The position numbers and the translations under genes are program-made. A stretch of DNA of 64,000 nucleotides from Limimaricola variabilis (GTDB lineage: Bacteria > Pseudomonadota > Alphaproteobacteria > Rhodobacterales > Rhodobacteraceae): NCBI RefSeq assembly GCF_014195545.1, contig NZ_JACIBX010000005.1:151824-215823 (forward strand), given 5' to 3'. This document shows positions 55,375 through 63,154 of this stretch, piece by piece. The notes under the pieces were generated by a model. It did not search any database, had not been told where the DNA came from, and worked only from the letters and a program-made list of their open reading frames with translations. Positions within the stretch are counted from its first letter, which is position 1. The number at the start of each line of letters is the position of its first letter.

Positions 55375-56175
55375 CTAGATGTCGAAGCCGAGGGTCATTC
55401 CGTCATGCGCAGGCACGACATGATCGGGCGTTTCGGCCGCGAGGGTGGCGTAGTCGAGATCGAAATGCATGTTGGTCAGCACCGCGCGGGCAGGCGCTGC
55501 ACGGGCGATCCAGTCGAGTGTCAGCTCGAGATGCGCGTGGCTCGGATGCGGCTTGCGGCGCAGCGCATCAACGATCAGGCAGTCGAGCCCGTCCAGGTGG
55601 GACCATGCCGCGTCCGGGATCTCCTTCACGTCGGGCAGGTAGGCCAGCGGCCCGCAGCGCAGGCCGAGCGCGGTGATGTCGCCATGCTGGAGATCGAAGG
55701 CGGTCAGGCTGATCGGCCCGCCGGCGCCGTCGATCGTCGCCTCGCCTTCGAGCATGTGCAGGTCGCAGATCGGCGGGTAGGAGGAACCTGGCGGCGTTTC
55801 GAAGGCGTAGCCGAAACGCGCCAGCAAAGCCTCGCGCGTCGGCGCGTCGGCCCAGCATTGCAGCCGCGCCCGCATGTTGAAGGCGATCATCCGCAGATCG
55901 TCGATGCCGTGCACGTGGTCGGCATGGGCGTGGGTCCAGACCACGCCGTCAAGCTCGCCGACCTCGGCTGCCAGAAGCTGGGCGCGCAGGTCCGGCGACG
56001 TGTCGACCAGAACGCGGGTTGCGCCGTTCACGCCGTGACGGGTCAGCAGCAGCGAACAGCGGGTGCGGGCGTTGCGCGGCTCCGACGGGTCGCAGTCGCC
56101 CCACAGATTGCCGAGCCGCGGCACGCCGCCCGAGGAGCCGCAGCCGAGAATGCGCGCCTCCAGCCGGTCGGTCAT
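55375..56175 (-). CDS. MBL-fold metallohydrolase, PhnP-like
   Basis: A 266-residue metallo-beta-lactamase-fold phosphodiesterase. The GCGSSGGVPRLG opening and CDPSEPRNARTRCS (a PhnP/lipoate-related insertion) are followed by the metal motif THAHADHVHGID and later DALRRKPHPSHAHL and NMHFDLDY. PhnP-like proteins act on cyclic phosphodiesters, but here the gene is the last of the tmk-holB-tatD cluster, where its role is not defined. ATGA overlap with the tatD gene fixes the start. Confidence 0.85.
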   Translation of the reverse strand: MTDRLEARILGCGSSGGVPRLGNLWGDCDPSEPRNARTRCSLLLTRHGVNGATRVLVDTSPDLRAQLLAAEVGELDGVVWTHAHADHVHGIDDLRMIAFNMRARLQCWADAPTREALLARFGYAFETPPGSSYPPICDLHMLEGEATIDGAGGPISLTAFDLQHGDITALGLRCGPLAYLPDVKEIPDAAWSHLDGLDCLIVDALRRKPHPSHAHLELTLDWIARAAPARAVLTNMHFDLDYATLAAETPDHVVPAHDGMTLGFDI

Positions 56176-56990
56176 GCCTGGCTCCTCAGCGAGGACCAGG
56201 CAGCCGCCTTGGCGAAGAGCCGATCGAAATTGGCCGATGTCCGGGCCGCGAAATCGGGCAGGGACAGGTCGAACAGCTCGGCACCCACCTTGGCAGTATG
56301 GGCGGTGTAGGCGGGCTCGTTCCGGCGGCCGCGATGGGGCGGCGGCGCGAGATAGGGGCTGTCGGTCTCCACGAGAATGCGGTCGAGCGGCGCCGAGGCG
56401 AAGATCTCGCGCAGCTCCTTCGAGCGCGGGAAGGCGGCGATGCCCGACATGGACAGATAGAAGCCGAGATCCAGTGCCGCGCGGCCCAGTGCCGCCGAGG
56501 AGGAGAAGCAGTGCATCATGCATTGATACGCCCCGGCCGCGTGTTCCTCCGACAGGATCCGCGCCATGTCGTCATCGGCATCGCGCGCATGGATGATCAG
56601 CGGCAGGCCGCTGCGCCGGGCCGCCTCGATATGGATGCGCAGGCTCTCCTGCTGCACGCTCTTGCTGTCGGCGGTGTAGTGGTAGTCGAGCCCGGTCTCG
56701 CCGATGCCGACCATCTTGGGATGTTCGGCCAGCGCGAGCAGATCCTCGACCGAGGCCAGCGGCTCGTCCGCGGCGCTCATCGGATGGGTGCCCGCGGCCC
56801 AGAACACCGGGTCATGCGCGTCCGAGATGGCGCGCACGGTATCCACGTTCGTCAGCCGGGTGCAGATCGTGACCATCCGCGTCACGCCAGCTTCGATGGC
56901 GCGGGCGATCACCGCGTCCCGTTCCTCGGCAAAGTCGGGAAAGTCGAGGTGGCAATGCGCGTCGACAAGTTGGAAATCTGGAGAAGTCAT
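56172..56990 (-). CDS. TatD-family metal-dependent hydrolase
   Basis: A 272-residue TatD-type DNase/hydrolase. The metal ligands are in DAHCHLDF, the glutamate in GIGETGLDYHY, histidines in IHARDADDD and MMHCFSSS, and the terminal aspartate in LVETDSPYLAPPPHRG. The family has 3'-exonuclease activity and is linked to oxidative DNA repair. Translation is coupled to the MBL gene downstream; it begins 6 bp after the holB stop. Confidence 0.92.
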   Translation of the reverse strand: MTSPDFQLVDAHCHLDFPDFAEERDAVIARAIEAGVTRMVTICTRLTNVDTVRAISDAHDPVFWAAGTHPMSAADEPLASVEDLLALAEHPKMVGIGETGLDYHYTADSKSVQQESLRIHIEAARRSGLPLIIHARDADDDMARILSEEHAAGAYQCMMHCFSSSAALGRAALDLGFYLSMSGIAAFPRSKELREIFASAPLDRILVETDSPYLAPPPHRGRRNEPAYTAHTAKVGAELFDLSLPDFAARTSANFDRLFAKAAAWSSLRSQA

Positions 56991-56996
56991 CTGGCC

Positions 56997-58088
56997 TCAG
57001 GCTGCGGCGACACCGGTCGCCATCGCTTCGATCCTCAGCAGCATATCTAGGAGCAGCGCCGATGGGTCAAGGTTGACCGCCCGCCCGTGCCGCGCCCGCG
57101 CCGACAGCTCCTGCTGCAGCCCGGCGACGCGCCGTGCCGCCGCCGGATCAGGCGCCAGCGTGACAAGAAGGCGCGCCTCGCCCGGCGAAGCTTCGGTCTC
57201 CGGCGCGCCCGCGAGTCCGGCCCGCGCCGCGCGTACCAGCAGCAGGTCGATCAGGTCGAGCAGCAGGGGAAAGCGCGTCTCGGCCCCCTTGCCGCCGCAG
57301 CTGTCGGCCATGGCGATCGCGCGCGGACGGTCGAGATGCGGCAGCCCCGACAGCAGCGCCACCAACTTGCCATAAAGCGCGACGCCCTCGGCCTGCGCGA
57401 CCCGGGCAGCGGCCCCCACCGATCCCGCGGCGAGGACCGACAGCGCCTCGGGCGCCGCGCCGGTCACCCCGGCCTGTTCCAAGGCCCGCGCCATCGGCTC
57501 GGGCGCGAGCGGGCGCAGTCGCAGCACGCGGCAGCGCGAACGGATCGTCGGCAGGAGCGCCGAGGGCTGGTGCGCGATCAGCATGAGCGTGGTGTCGGCG
57601 GGTGGCTCCTCCAGCTCCTTGAGCAGCGCGTTGGCGGCCGAGACGTTCATCTCGTCGGCGGCGTCGACGATGACCGCGCGGTGGCCGCCATCGGTGGAGC
57701 TGAGGTGGAAGAAGCTGCGCAGCTTGCGCATTTCCTCGACACGGATCTGCGCCGACAGACGGTCGCCCTTGTCGTTCGGTCCGCGCCGCAGCACGAAGAG
57801 CCGCGGGTGCGACCCCGCCCGGATCAGCCGCAGATCGCGGTCATCCGCCGGCAGGTCGAGACCGCGATCGGCGCCGTGTCCGCCCAGCAGATGCGCCGCG
57901 ATGCGATAGGCGAGCGTGGCCTTGCCCACCCCCGCCGGGCCGGTCAGCAGCCAGCCCGAATGCAGCCGCCCTCCCGCCTGCGCAGCGAGGAACTCCTCGA
58001 CGGCGGCGTCTTGGCCAAAGAGCTGTGCCGTCTCGCGCGGATGCGGCAGGCCCGGCAGGCCGGTCGGATCGGGGAGATCCTCGCTCAC
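56997..58088 (-). CDS. holB: DNA polymerase III delta-prime subunit
   Basis: A 363-residue clamp-loader ATPase-like subunit. It has P-loop GPAGVGKATLAY, an SRC-type motif TIRSRCRVLRLRPL, and VIVDAADEMNVSAANALLKELEEPP (a DEAD-box-like region without the canonical ATPase catalytic residues, as in delta-prime). It helps load the sliding clamp. The gene overlaps tmk by 4 bp and is followed by tatD. Confidence 0.92.
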   Translation of the reverse strand: MSEDLPDPTGLPGLPHPRETAQLFGQDAAVEEFLAAQAGGRLHSGWLLTGPAGVGKATLAYRIAAHLLGGHGADRGLDLPADDRDLRLIRAGSHPRLFVLRRGPNDKGDRLSAQIRVEEMRKLRSFFHLSSTDGGHRAVIVDAADEMNVSAANALLKELEEPPADTTLMLIAHQPSALLPTIRSRCRVLRLRPLAPEPMARALEQAGVTGAAPEALSVLAAGSVGAAARVAQAEGVALYGKLVALLSGLPHLDRPRAIAMADSCGGKGAETRFPLLLDLIDLLLVRAARAGLAGAPETEASPGEARLLVTLAPDPAAARRVAGLQQELSARARHGRAVNLDPSALLLDMLLRIEAMATGVAAA

Positions 58089-58717
58089 GGCGCGAGACCG
58101 AGGCGGGGCAGGGCGATGGCGGCGATCTCCCGGGCCAAGGCCTCCGGCGCGCGATCGCCATCGATCACCCTGAAGCGGTCGGGTGAAGCGGCGGCGAGTT
58201 CAAGAAATCCGGCGCGCAGCGTCTGCTGGAAGCCGAGGCCCATCTCTTCGAACCGATCCTCTCCGGAACCGCGGGCGAGCCCGCGCGCCAGCGCGGTCGC
58301 CGGGTCCATGTCGATGAGGAAAGTGAGATCAGGCTCGGTGCCGATCGTCAGTGCGTGCAACCGGTCCACCATGTCGCGCAGATCGCCGCGCGTCGCACCT
58401 TGGTAGACCCGGGTGGAATCCGCAAACCTGTCGGTGATCACCGGGCGGCCCGCCTCCAGCGCCGGTCCGATGGTCCGCTCCAGATGGTCGCGCCGCGCGG
58501 CGGTGAACAGCAGCAATTCGGTCTCGGCCGACCAGCGGGCCGTATCGCCGGTGAGCAGGAGCTGCCGGATTTCCTCGGCACCGGGGCTGCCGCCGGGCTC
58601 ACGGGTCAGGACGGGGTCGAGCCCCCGGGCCCGCAGGCTGTCATGCAGGCGACGCGCCTGGGTCGACTTGCCCGAGCCGTCGATGCCCTCGAAGCTGATG
58701 AAGAGGCTGCGTGCCAC
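58085..58717 (-). CDS. tmk: Thymidylate kinase
   Basis: A 210-residue dTMP kinase. P-loop FEGIDGSGKSTQARRL, the DRFADSTRVYQG motif that binds dTMP, TREPGGSPGAEEIR and a lid region with RGSGEDRFEEMG are visible. It makes dTDP for DNA synthesis. The start GTG at 58717 was chosen because the family N-terminus (SLFISFEGIDG) follows immediately; longer in-frame ATG options read into the dac gene. It is preceded by dac with 4 bp between stop and start. Confidence 0.93.
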   Translation of the reverse strand: MARSLFISFEGIDGSGKSTQARRLHDSLRARGLDPVLTREPGGSPGAEEIRQLLLTGDTARWSAETELLLFTAARRDHLERTIGPALEAGRPVITDRFADSTRVYQGATRGDLRDMVDRLHALTIGTEPDLTFLIDMDPATALARGLARGSGEDRFEEMGLGFQQTLRAGFLELAAASPDRFRVIDGDRAPEALAREIAAIALPRLGLAP

Positions 58718-58721
58718 GTGC

Positions 58722-59975
58722 TCAGGTTTCGTCGCCGGTCGCCGCCTCGGCATCCGGGGCGGGCTCGGCCTCGGGCTCCGCCCGCGGCACGCCGCCCAAC
58801 GGGTCCAGCCCGGGAAGAGAGACGCCCTCGGGGCCGAAGCGGTCGAACAGCACCGTGGCCGCGACCCGGACGCGCGGCAGGAAACCACCGCGCGCGACCG
58901 CGTTCTCGGCCACCAGCGGCACCCGGGTGGCCGGCATGCCTTCGCGCGCGATCACCAGCTCGGCCAGTTCCTGACCGGCTTCGATCGGCGCCTCGATCGG
59001 ACCCTGGTAGACCACCTCGGCCTCGACATCGTCGCGCGCCGTGATCGGCAGCAGCAGCGAGACATCCTCGGCCAGCGTCAGGCCGACGCGGTCGCGCTCG
59101 CCCATCCAGACCTCGGCTTCGGCGATCCGGGTGCCGGCCTCGCCGATGTCACGCTGCGCGAACTGGCGAAACGACCAGTTGACGATCCGCTCGGCCTCGA
59201 CCCGTCGCGCCTCGTTGCTGTCGAGACCGGTGACCACGAAGATCACACGCCGCTCGCCCTGCTTGGCCGAGCCAACGAGGCCGTAACCGGCCTCGGAGGT
59301 GTGGCCGGTCTTGAGCCCGTCGGCGCCGATGCCCAAGCCCAGGATCGGGTTGCGGTTCTGGCTGTTGGAGGGCACGCGTCCGTCGAACTCGAACTCCTGC
59401 TCGGCGAACATCGGGTAGAAGGTCGGGAAATCAGAGATCAGGTGGCTGGCGAGAATGCCGAGATCGCGCATCGACATGCGCTGCGACGGGTCCGGCCAGC
59501 CGTTCGAGTTGGCAAAGGTGGAGTTCATCATGCCCATCTCGCGGGCCCGCTTTGTCATCAGCTGCGCGAAGCCCGCCTCGGTTCCGTCGGGCGAGAGCGC
59601 CTCGGCCAGCACGGCGGAGGCGTCGTTGCCCGACAGCACGATCACGCCGCGCAGCAGGTCCTCGACCCGGACACGGTCGGTGGTGTCGAGGAACATCGAG
59701 GAGCCGCCATAGGAGGCGGCATGTTCGGAGACCGGCAGGCGCTGGTCGATCGACAGCCGGCCCGAGGCCACCGCCTCGAACGCCATGTAGAGGGTCATCA
59801 GCTTGGACATCGAGGCCGGCGGCAGCGGCTCGTCCGCGTTCTTGGCCAGAAGCTCTGTGCCGGTGGTGTGGTCGAGCACGTAGGCCGCGCGGGCGGGCGT
59901 ATCGAAGCTCTGGGCACGGGCCAGCGGCACGAGGGCCACGAGCGTCGCGGCAGCGAGGAAGACGGCACGGATCAT
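58722..59975 (-). CDS. D-alanyl-D-alanine carboxypeptidase (PBP5/6 type)
   Basis: A 417-residue serine carboxypeptidase that trims pentapeptide stems. A signal peptide ends ARA-QSF. The catalytic SxxK is in PPASMSKLMTLY, the SxN in IVLSGNDASA, and the KTG in GLKTGHTSEAGY. A C-terminal beta-rich domain precedes a Pro/Ala/Glu-rich tail, so whether it is membrane-anchored by an amphipathic helix is unclear. It is the second gene of the SPOR-dac-tmk-holB-tatD-MBL operon. Confidence 0.93.
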   Translation of the reverse strand: MIRAVFLAAATLVALVPLARAQSFDTPARAAYVLDHTTGTELLAKNADEPLPPASMSKLMTLYMAFEAVASGRLSIDQRLPVSEHAASYGGSSMFLDTTDRVRVEDLLRGVIVLSGNDASAVLAEALSPDGTEAGFAQLMTKRAREMGMMNSTFANSNGWPDPSQRMSMRDLGILASHLISDFPTFYPMFAEQEFEFDGRVPSNSQNRNPILGLGIGADGLKTGHTSEAGYGLVGSAKQGERRVIFVVTGLDSNEARRVEAERIVNWSFRQFAQRDIGEAGTRIAEAEVWMGERDRVGLTLAEDVSLLLPITARDDVEAEVVYQGPIEAPIEAGQELAELVIAREGMPATRVPLVAENAVARGGFLPRVRVAATVLFDRFGPEGVSLPGLDPLGGVPRAEPEAEPAPDAEAATGDET

Positions 59976-60032
59976 CAGGGTCGCTCCGGTCGGTTGGCGG
60001 GCCGCGCCGGGGCGGCCGGTCGGGTTGGGCGG

Positions 60033-60054
60033 TCCGGGCCCGACGGGGCCCGGA
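60033..60054 (-). promoter_or_regulatory. Strong hairpin between SPOR and dac genes
   Basis: TCCGGGCCC-GACG-GGGCCCGGA, a 9-bp perfect stem with a 4-nt loop, lies 5 bp after the SPOR gene stop. There is no T-tract, so it probably acts as an attenuator or mRNA end-protection structure rather than a full terminator. Confidence 0.5.
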
Positions 60055-60059
60055 TCGCG

Positions 60060-60869
60060 TCAGTTTCGCACGAAATAGGCGTCGGTGAAGCCCAGCGCCT
60101 TCACGCGAGCGAGAGCGGCATCGCGCGCCGCCGCATCGGCGGCCGGGCCGACCACCACCCGCCAGTAGGGCGCGCCCTGGATCTCGGAGGCCACGACCTT
60201 GGCGGTAAGCCCCTCGACTTCCATCGCGGTGGCGGTGTTGCGGGCATTGGCCTCGACCGAGAAGATGCCGAGCTGGATGAAGGGCCGGTCGAGATCGCTC
60301 GCGGCCGGGGCGGGGGCCGCCGCGGCCGCGGTCGGCGTAGGCTCGGACGTCGTCGCGGGCGCGGTGCCTTCGGCGGGCGGCAGCGGCACAGCGGCGATCG
60401 GCTCGGCAGCGTCGAAATCGGTCATCGCGCCGGGGGCCTGCGGCGTGCCGGAATCATCCCGGCGGAGCGCCGTGACGTTTAGCGTCGCGGGCGCGCCGGC
60501 CAGCATGCCCAGCGCTTCGGCGGCCTCGGAGCTGACCTGCAGCGCCGGACCCGGCGTCTCACGCTCGCGCCGGAACAGCGCGCCGATCACGAAGCGGCCA
60601 TTGGCCTGGTTGCGGATCACCACCTGACCGATCTGCTCGACGTCGACCTCGGGATAGGCGACCCAGACGCCGCCCAGGGAGGGGCGGCCGTCCCACAGGC
60701 CCGGCTCGGTGACCTGGAACACGCCCGGCGCTTCGACATCGCGCGAGACGATCTCGGTGCGGGCCGTGTCCGAGGCCACGCCACCGGAACCGGTCTCACC
60801 GCAGGCGCCAAGCGTGAGCAGCGCGCCGGTCAGCATGATGACCGGCCGCGCGAGAATGGTGGCTGGCAT
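60060..60869 (-). CDS. SPOR-domain lipoprotein
   Basis: A 269-residue lipoprotein: lipobox LGAC near residue 22 (in LLTLGACGETG), a middle domain resembling part of RlpA (VWVAYPEVDVEQIGQVVIRN), a Pro/Ala/Thr-rich linker, and a C-terminal SPOR domain (FIQLGIFSVEANARNTATAM, WRVVVGPAADAAARDAAL) that binds denuded peptidoglycan at the septum. MPATILARP at 60869 was chosen; the longer frame runs back through the antisense of tRNA-Ser, giving the classic MAEEVGFEPT artefact. It heads the dac-tmk-holB-tatD-MBL operon. Confidence 0.85.
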   Translation of the reverse strand: MPATILARPVIMLTGALLTLGACGETGSGGVASDTARTEIVSRDVEAPGVFQVTEPGLWDGRPSLGGVWVAYPEVDVEQIGQVVIRNQANGRFVIGALFRRERETPGPALQVSSEAAEALGMLAGAPATLNVTALRRDDSGTPQAPGAMTDFDAAEPIAAVPLPPAEGTAPATTSEPTPTAAAAAPAPAASDLDRPFIQLGIFSVEANARNTATAMEVEGLTAKVVASEIQGAPYWRVVVGPAADAAARDAALARVKALGFTDAYFVRN

Positions 60870-61075
60870 GTCTCGTTCCTCGTTTGCCCCGATCGTGCCG
60901 TTGTCCGGCCGACTGTTTTCTGCGCGCCGCCGTCGGGCTGGCCGGAACGGGCGGCGCGAGCCGACCATATCGGCGGCCTCGCGGCATGGAAAGCCGGTAG
61001 CTGCGCGGACTTGCGGAAATTCGCGAAGACGGGCCTCTTCCCGAATCGCGCTCCAGCGCTTAGGCGATCCCGGCC

Positions 61076-61165
61076 GGAGGAGTGGCAGAGTGGTCGATTG
61101 CAGCGGTCTTGAAAACCGCCGTGCGTGAGAGCGTACCGTGGGTTCGAATCCCACCTCCTCCGCCA
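61076..61165 (+). tRNA. tRNA-Ser (UGA)
   Basis: A 90-nt class II tRNA with encoded CCA. Acceptor GGAGGAG pairs with CTCCTCC, the anticodon stem is GCGGT/ACCGC around CTTGAAA giving UGA, a long variable arm follows, and the T-loop GGTTCGAATCC is standard. It marks the boundary where the sequence changes to A+T-richer accessory DNA. Confidence 0.95.
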
Positions 61166-61668
61166 AATGGCATTGATTTTATTTGATAATCATTCTTTTT
61201 CTCATCTCTACCCGCCATTAAGCCCGCTATGCCATTTGCGCTTGGATGCGCCGCGATGCGACAGGCAGGACGTAGAATGTCGGGTAACTAGACCCGCGCG
61301 CGACTGTCCGGCTCAGGCCTTGCCCAGCGCCTTTGATGATGCGGAGCAACCCGGAAATATGTGTTGCAGCGGGGTGGCTGTTGAGGCGTTTGTCAGCCGT
61401 ATGCCCTGACAACGCTGGCCTATGCTCCCGGTTTGGGAGCTGGCATGGATTCGCGCTACCATACCCCTGCACCCCCTACGGAGTACTTCATGGCAAGGGT
61501 TGGGGTTAGCAATAGGCCGAGGCTGGGGGGCGGCCTCGGCCTTGCACTTGTACACCCGGCGGGTCCAGCCATCTGACAGGCGGGCAGCGGGAAGCGAGCA
61601 ATCCGCCATCTCGAATCAGTAGGCCCCAACTCGTATGCGTGAAGCGTAAGGCGGGGTCCGTTCCTGCC
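61166..61668. other. Gap after tRNA-Ser, no supported gene
   Basis: 503 bp with no convincing coding region; short frames here lack ribosome sites or family features. The only structure is a long hairpin at 61514-61542 (AGGCCGAGGC with GCCTCGGCCT, 9-nt loop). No integrase gene and no repeat of the tRNA 3' end was seen. Confidence 0.5.
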
Positions 61669-61875
61669 CTAGGCTCAGGACCCATCAATCTGTTTACGGT
61701 TGCGTCGGCTATGTGACTTGGCCCGGGACCTGATGGCGTTATGAGCGATCTGTTCGGCCTGACTGAGGGTCAGATGAACTGGCTTCGGCTATGCTTTCCG
61801 AAGAGCCATGGCAAGCCGAGGGTCGATGGTCGACCCCCTCTTCTGGACCTGAAGTTTACCGGGTCTAGAGCCTAG
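61669..61875 (+). mobile_element. 207-bp IS5-derived miniature element, copy A
   Basis: Begins CTAGGCTCAGGACCC and ends GGGTCTAGAGCCTAG, giving imperfect inverted ends that match at 13 of 15 positions. CTAG at both ends may be the target duplication typical of IS427-group IS5 elements. It holds the promoter-proximal part and first ~35 codons of an IS5-type transposase joined to the right end. Copy B (62454-62659) is the same length, in opposite orientation and nearly identical except over the last ~29 bp. It is too short to encode a full transposase and would need one in trans. Confidence 0.8.
61741..61875 (+). pseudogene. Truncated IS5-type transposase (44 codons) in element A
   Basis: Starts MSDLFGLTEGQMNWLRLCF and continues KSHGKPRVDGRPPLL, which is the helix-turn-helix N-terminus of IS5-family transposases. 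It then departs from the family and is closed by the TAG in the element's right end. No catalytic DDE residues remain. It could be inert or could make a small DNA-binding peptide. Confidence 0.7.
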
Positions 61876-61968
61876 TTCAAAAAACATAGACTTTGATTCT
61901 AAATAAAACTTAGTTTCCTCAAGATTGATGGAATCAGGCTATAGTTGTGCATCATGTGAGGGCTCAAC

Positions 61969-62292
61969 ATGCGTGATTTTATTAAGACGGTAGGCGCCTT
62001 AACCGCTGCCGCTGTTCTGGGCACTGTGTCGGTGACAGTAGTTCACGATGGAAGCGAAGTCCGTGTTGCTATTGTCGAACCCCCGATCAGCGGTCCGAGA
62101 GTAGTACTACCGCCTGTTGGCGAACCACTACCTCCAAAACCACCAGCGATAGGAGAACCCACACCCCTACCAGGAAAAGCCGATAAACCTGAAAAAGCCG
62201 ACAAACCTGAAAAAGCCGACAAACCTGAAAAAGCCGACAAAAGGGGCAACGGACCGAGTGCAAGCAGCCTCACCTCAGATCGGCACCGCTAG
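61969..62292 (+). CDS. Small exported protein with KADKPE repeats
   Basis: A 107-residue protein: hydrophobic N-terminus (FIKTVGALTAAAVLGTVSVTVV) that reads as a signal peptide or anchor, a Pro-rich middle (PPVGEPLPPKPPAIGEP), then four tandem KADK-P-E units and a short tail. The repeat is lysine/glutamate/aspartate-balanced and probably extended. A GAGGG ribosome site precedes the ATG. Base use is visibly more A+T-rich than the core genome, and it sits between two inverted IS5-derived elements, so it was probably acquired. No family is recognised. Confidence 0.65.
   Translation: MRDFIKTVGALTAAAVLGTVSVTVVHDGSEVRVAIVEPPISGPRVVLPPVGEPLPPKPPAIGEPTPLPGKADKPEKADKPEKADKPEKADKRGNGPSASSLTSDRHR
62173..62244 (+). 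repeat. Four 18-bp tandem repeats within the 61969 gene
   Basis: Unit GAAAAAGCCGACAAACCT repeats almost perfectly (two exact copies, the first and last with a few changes), all in frame, each coding one six-residue EKADKP step. Such arrays change length by slippage. Confidence 0.85.
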
Positions 62293-62451
62293 GCTTCGAT
62301 ATCCCCACCGCACTAGCGCTGCTTCAGCAGCCGCTGGGTCGGCCTTGATCCGCCAGACTGTCTGCCGATACAGGTAGATAGTCCGCGCAATCTCGGTCGT
62401 CCCAGCGCCCGAAGCAATTATTTCCCCGCTGCTTCCATGGCCTTCACTCAT
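62275..62451 (-). pseudogene. Resolvase/invertase C-terminal remnant
   Basis: A 58-codon frame reading EIIASGAGTTEIARTIYLYR then QTVWRIKADPAAAEAALVRWG. This matches the helix-turn-helix end of serine recombinases (resolvase/Pin type), where TEIAR-x(5)-SRQTVYRIK is the recognition helix; here R-Q-T-V-W-R is kept. The catalytic N-domain is absent, and the frame overlaps the exported-protein gene by 18 bp. It is a decayed fragment rather than a working gene. A family search would be needed to confirm. Confidence 0.5.
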
Positions 62452-62453
62452 AG

Positions 62454-62588
62454 CTAGGCTCTAGGCTCATTGAGTTTCAGAGCCAGAAGAGGGGGTCGAC
62501 CATCGACCCTCGGCTTGCCATGGCTCCTCGGAAAGCATAGCCGAAGCCAGTTCATCTGACCCTCAGTCAGGCAGAACAGATCGCTCAT
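62454..62588 (-). pseudogene. Truncated IS5-type transposase (44 codons) in element B
   Basis: MSDLFCLTEGQMNWLRLCF, then RSHGKPRVDGRPPLL, as in copy A with two changes; the final ten codons differ (LALKLNEPRA) but the frame stays open and ends at the TAG of the element end. The catalytic core is missing. Confidence 0.7.
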
Positions 62589-62659
62589 AACGCCATCAGG
62601 TCCGGGCCAAGTCACATAGCCGACGCGACCGTAAACAGATTGATGGGTCCTGAGCCTAG
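62454..62659 (-). mobile_element. 206-bp IS5-derived miniature element, copy B
   Basis: Reads on the minus strand from CTAGGCTCAGGACCC at 62659 to CTAGAGCCTAG at 62454. It matches copy A base for base over most of the first 178 positions, with a few substitutions and one deletion, then diverges at about 11 of the last 29 positions while keeping the same length and end. The two copies face each other around 578 bp carrying the repeat-protein gene and recombinase remnant. Confidence 0.8.
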
Positions 62660-63154
62660 CTGGTCTCAGGGCGTATCATCATGAAGGCATAAAACCCTGC
62701 ACTAGGCAGGGCCCCAAAATTCTGGGATCGGCGCTGCCGATTGACGGCTGCAAACTGTTCGAGGCTCTACGCCGTCTCCCGCAGAATGCTCAAGCGGCGG
62801 CGAGCTTCGTGCTCGCGCTCCTGGCAATCCATAGCCAAGTTGCGGGTCTTGCGTGCTATTAACCAGAAGGCTTGAACGTCCTGCCCGGCGCTCTTCTCGC
62901 CTCGGCCCAGCCAGAGGAACGAATGTTGTGAGCCTAGGCAATTTTTTCAAAGGCTCGTCCACCTCGATCTTCGGAGACGCAGTATGGCCGCGTATATATT
63001 GTGGCGAGTCGTGGCAAGATTGTCCTTCACCTTGCCGGAATAGGCTTGAAAGTCGGATATAGGCTATACGGCAATGCATAAAGATTGAGGGCCGATCAGG
63101 CATCCGCCCAATCGGCCCAATTTGAACTCACGTGAGGACCGTCAGGGTATAGAC
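62660..63154. other. Gap without recognisable gene
   Basis: 495 bp. On the minus strand two adjacent frames look partly coding (one reading KIEVDEPLKKL, another QAFWLIARKTRNLAMDCQE), as if from one gene broken by a frameshift near 62940, but no family is recognised. A GAGCCTAG end-like octamer lies at 62930-62937 and a hairpin (GGGCCGAT with ATCGGCCC) at 63089-63118. Confidence 0.4.

Noticed and set aside
60870..61166. N-terminal extension of the SPOR protein reading MAEEVGFEPT
   Set aside because: This is the well-known artefact from translating the antisense of a tRNA-Ser; the real start is at 60869 before a lipobox.
61422..61622. A 66-codon frame after tRNA-Ser
   Set aside because: It crosses a long hairpin, lacks a ribosome site and shows no family features; the region does not look like an integrase.
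62702..63103. A 133-codon minus-strand frame in the accessory gap
   Set aside because: No recognisable domain, no good ribosome site, and an adjacent frame looks equally coding; treated as a possible decayed gene only.
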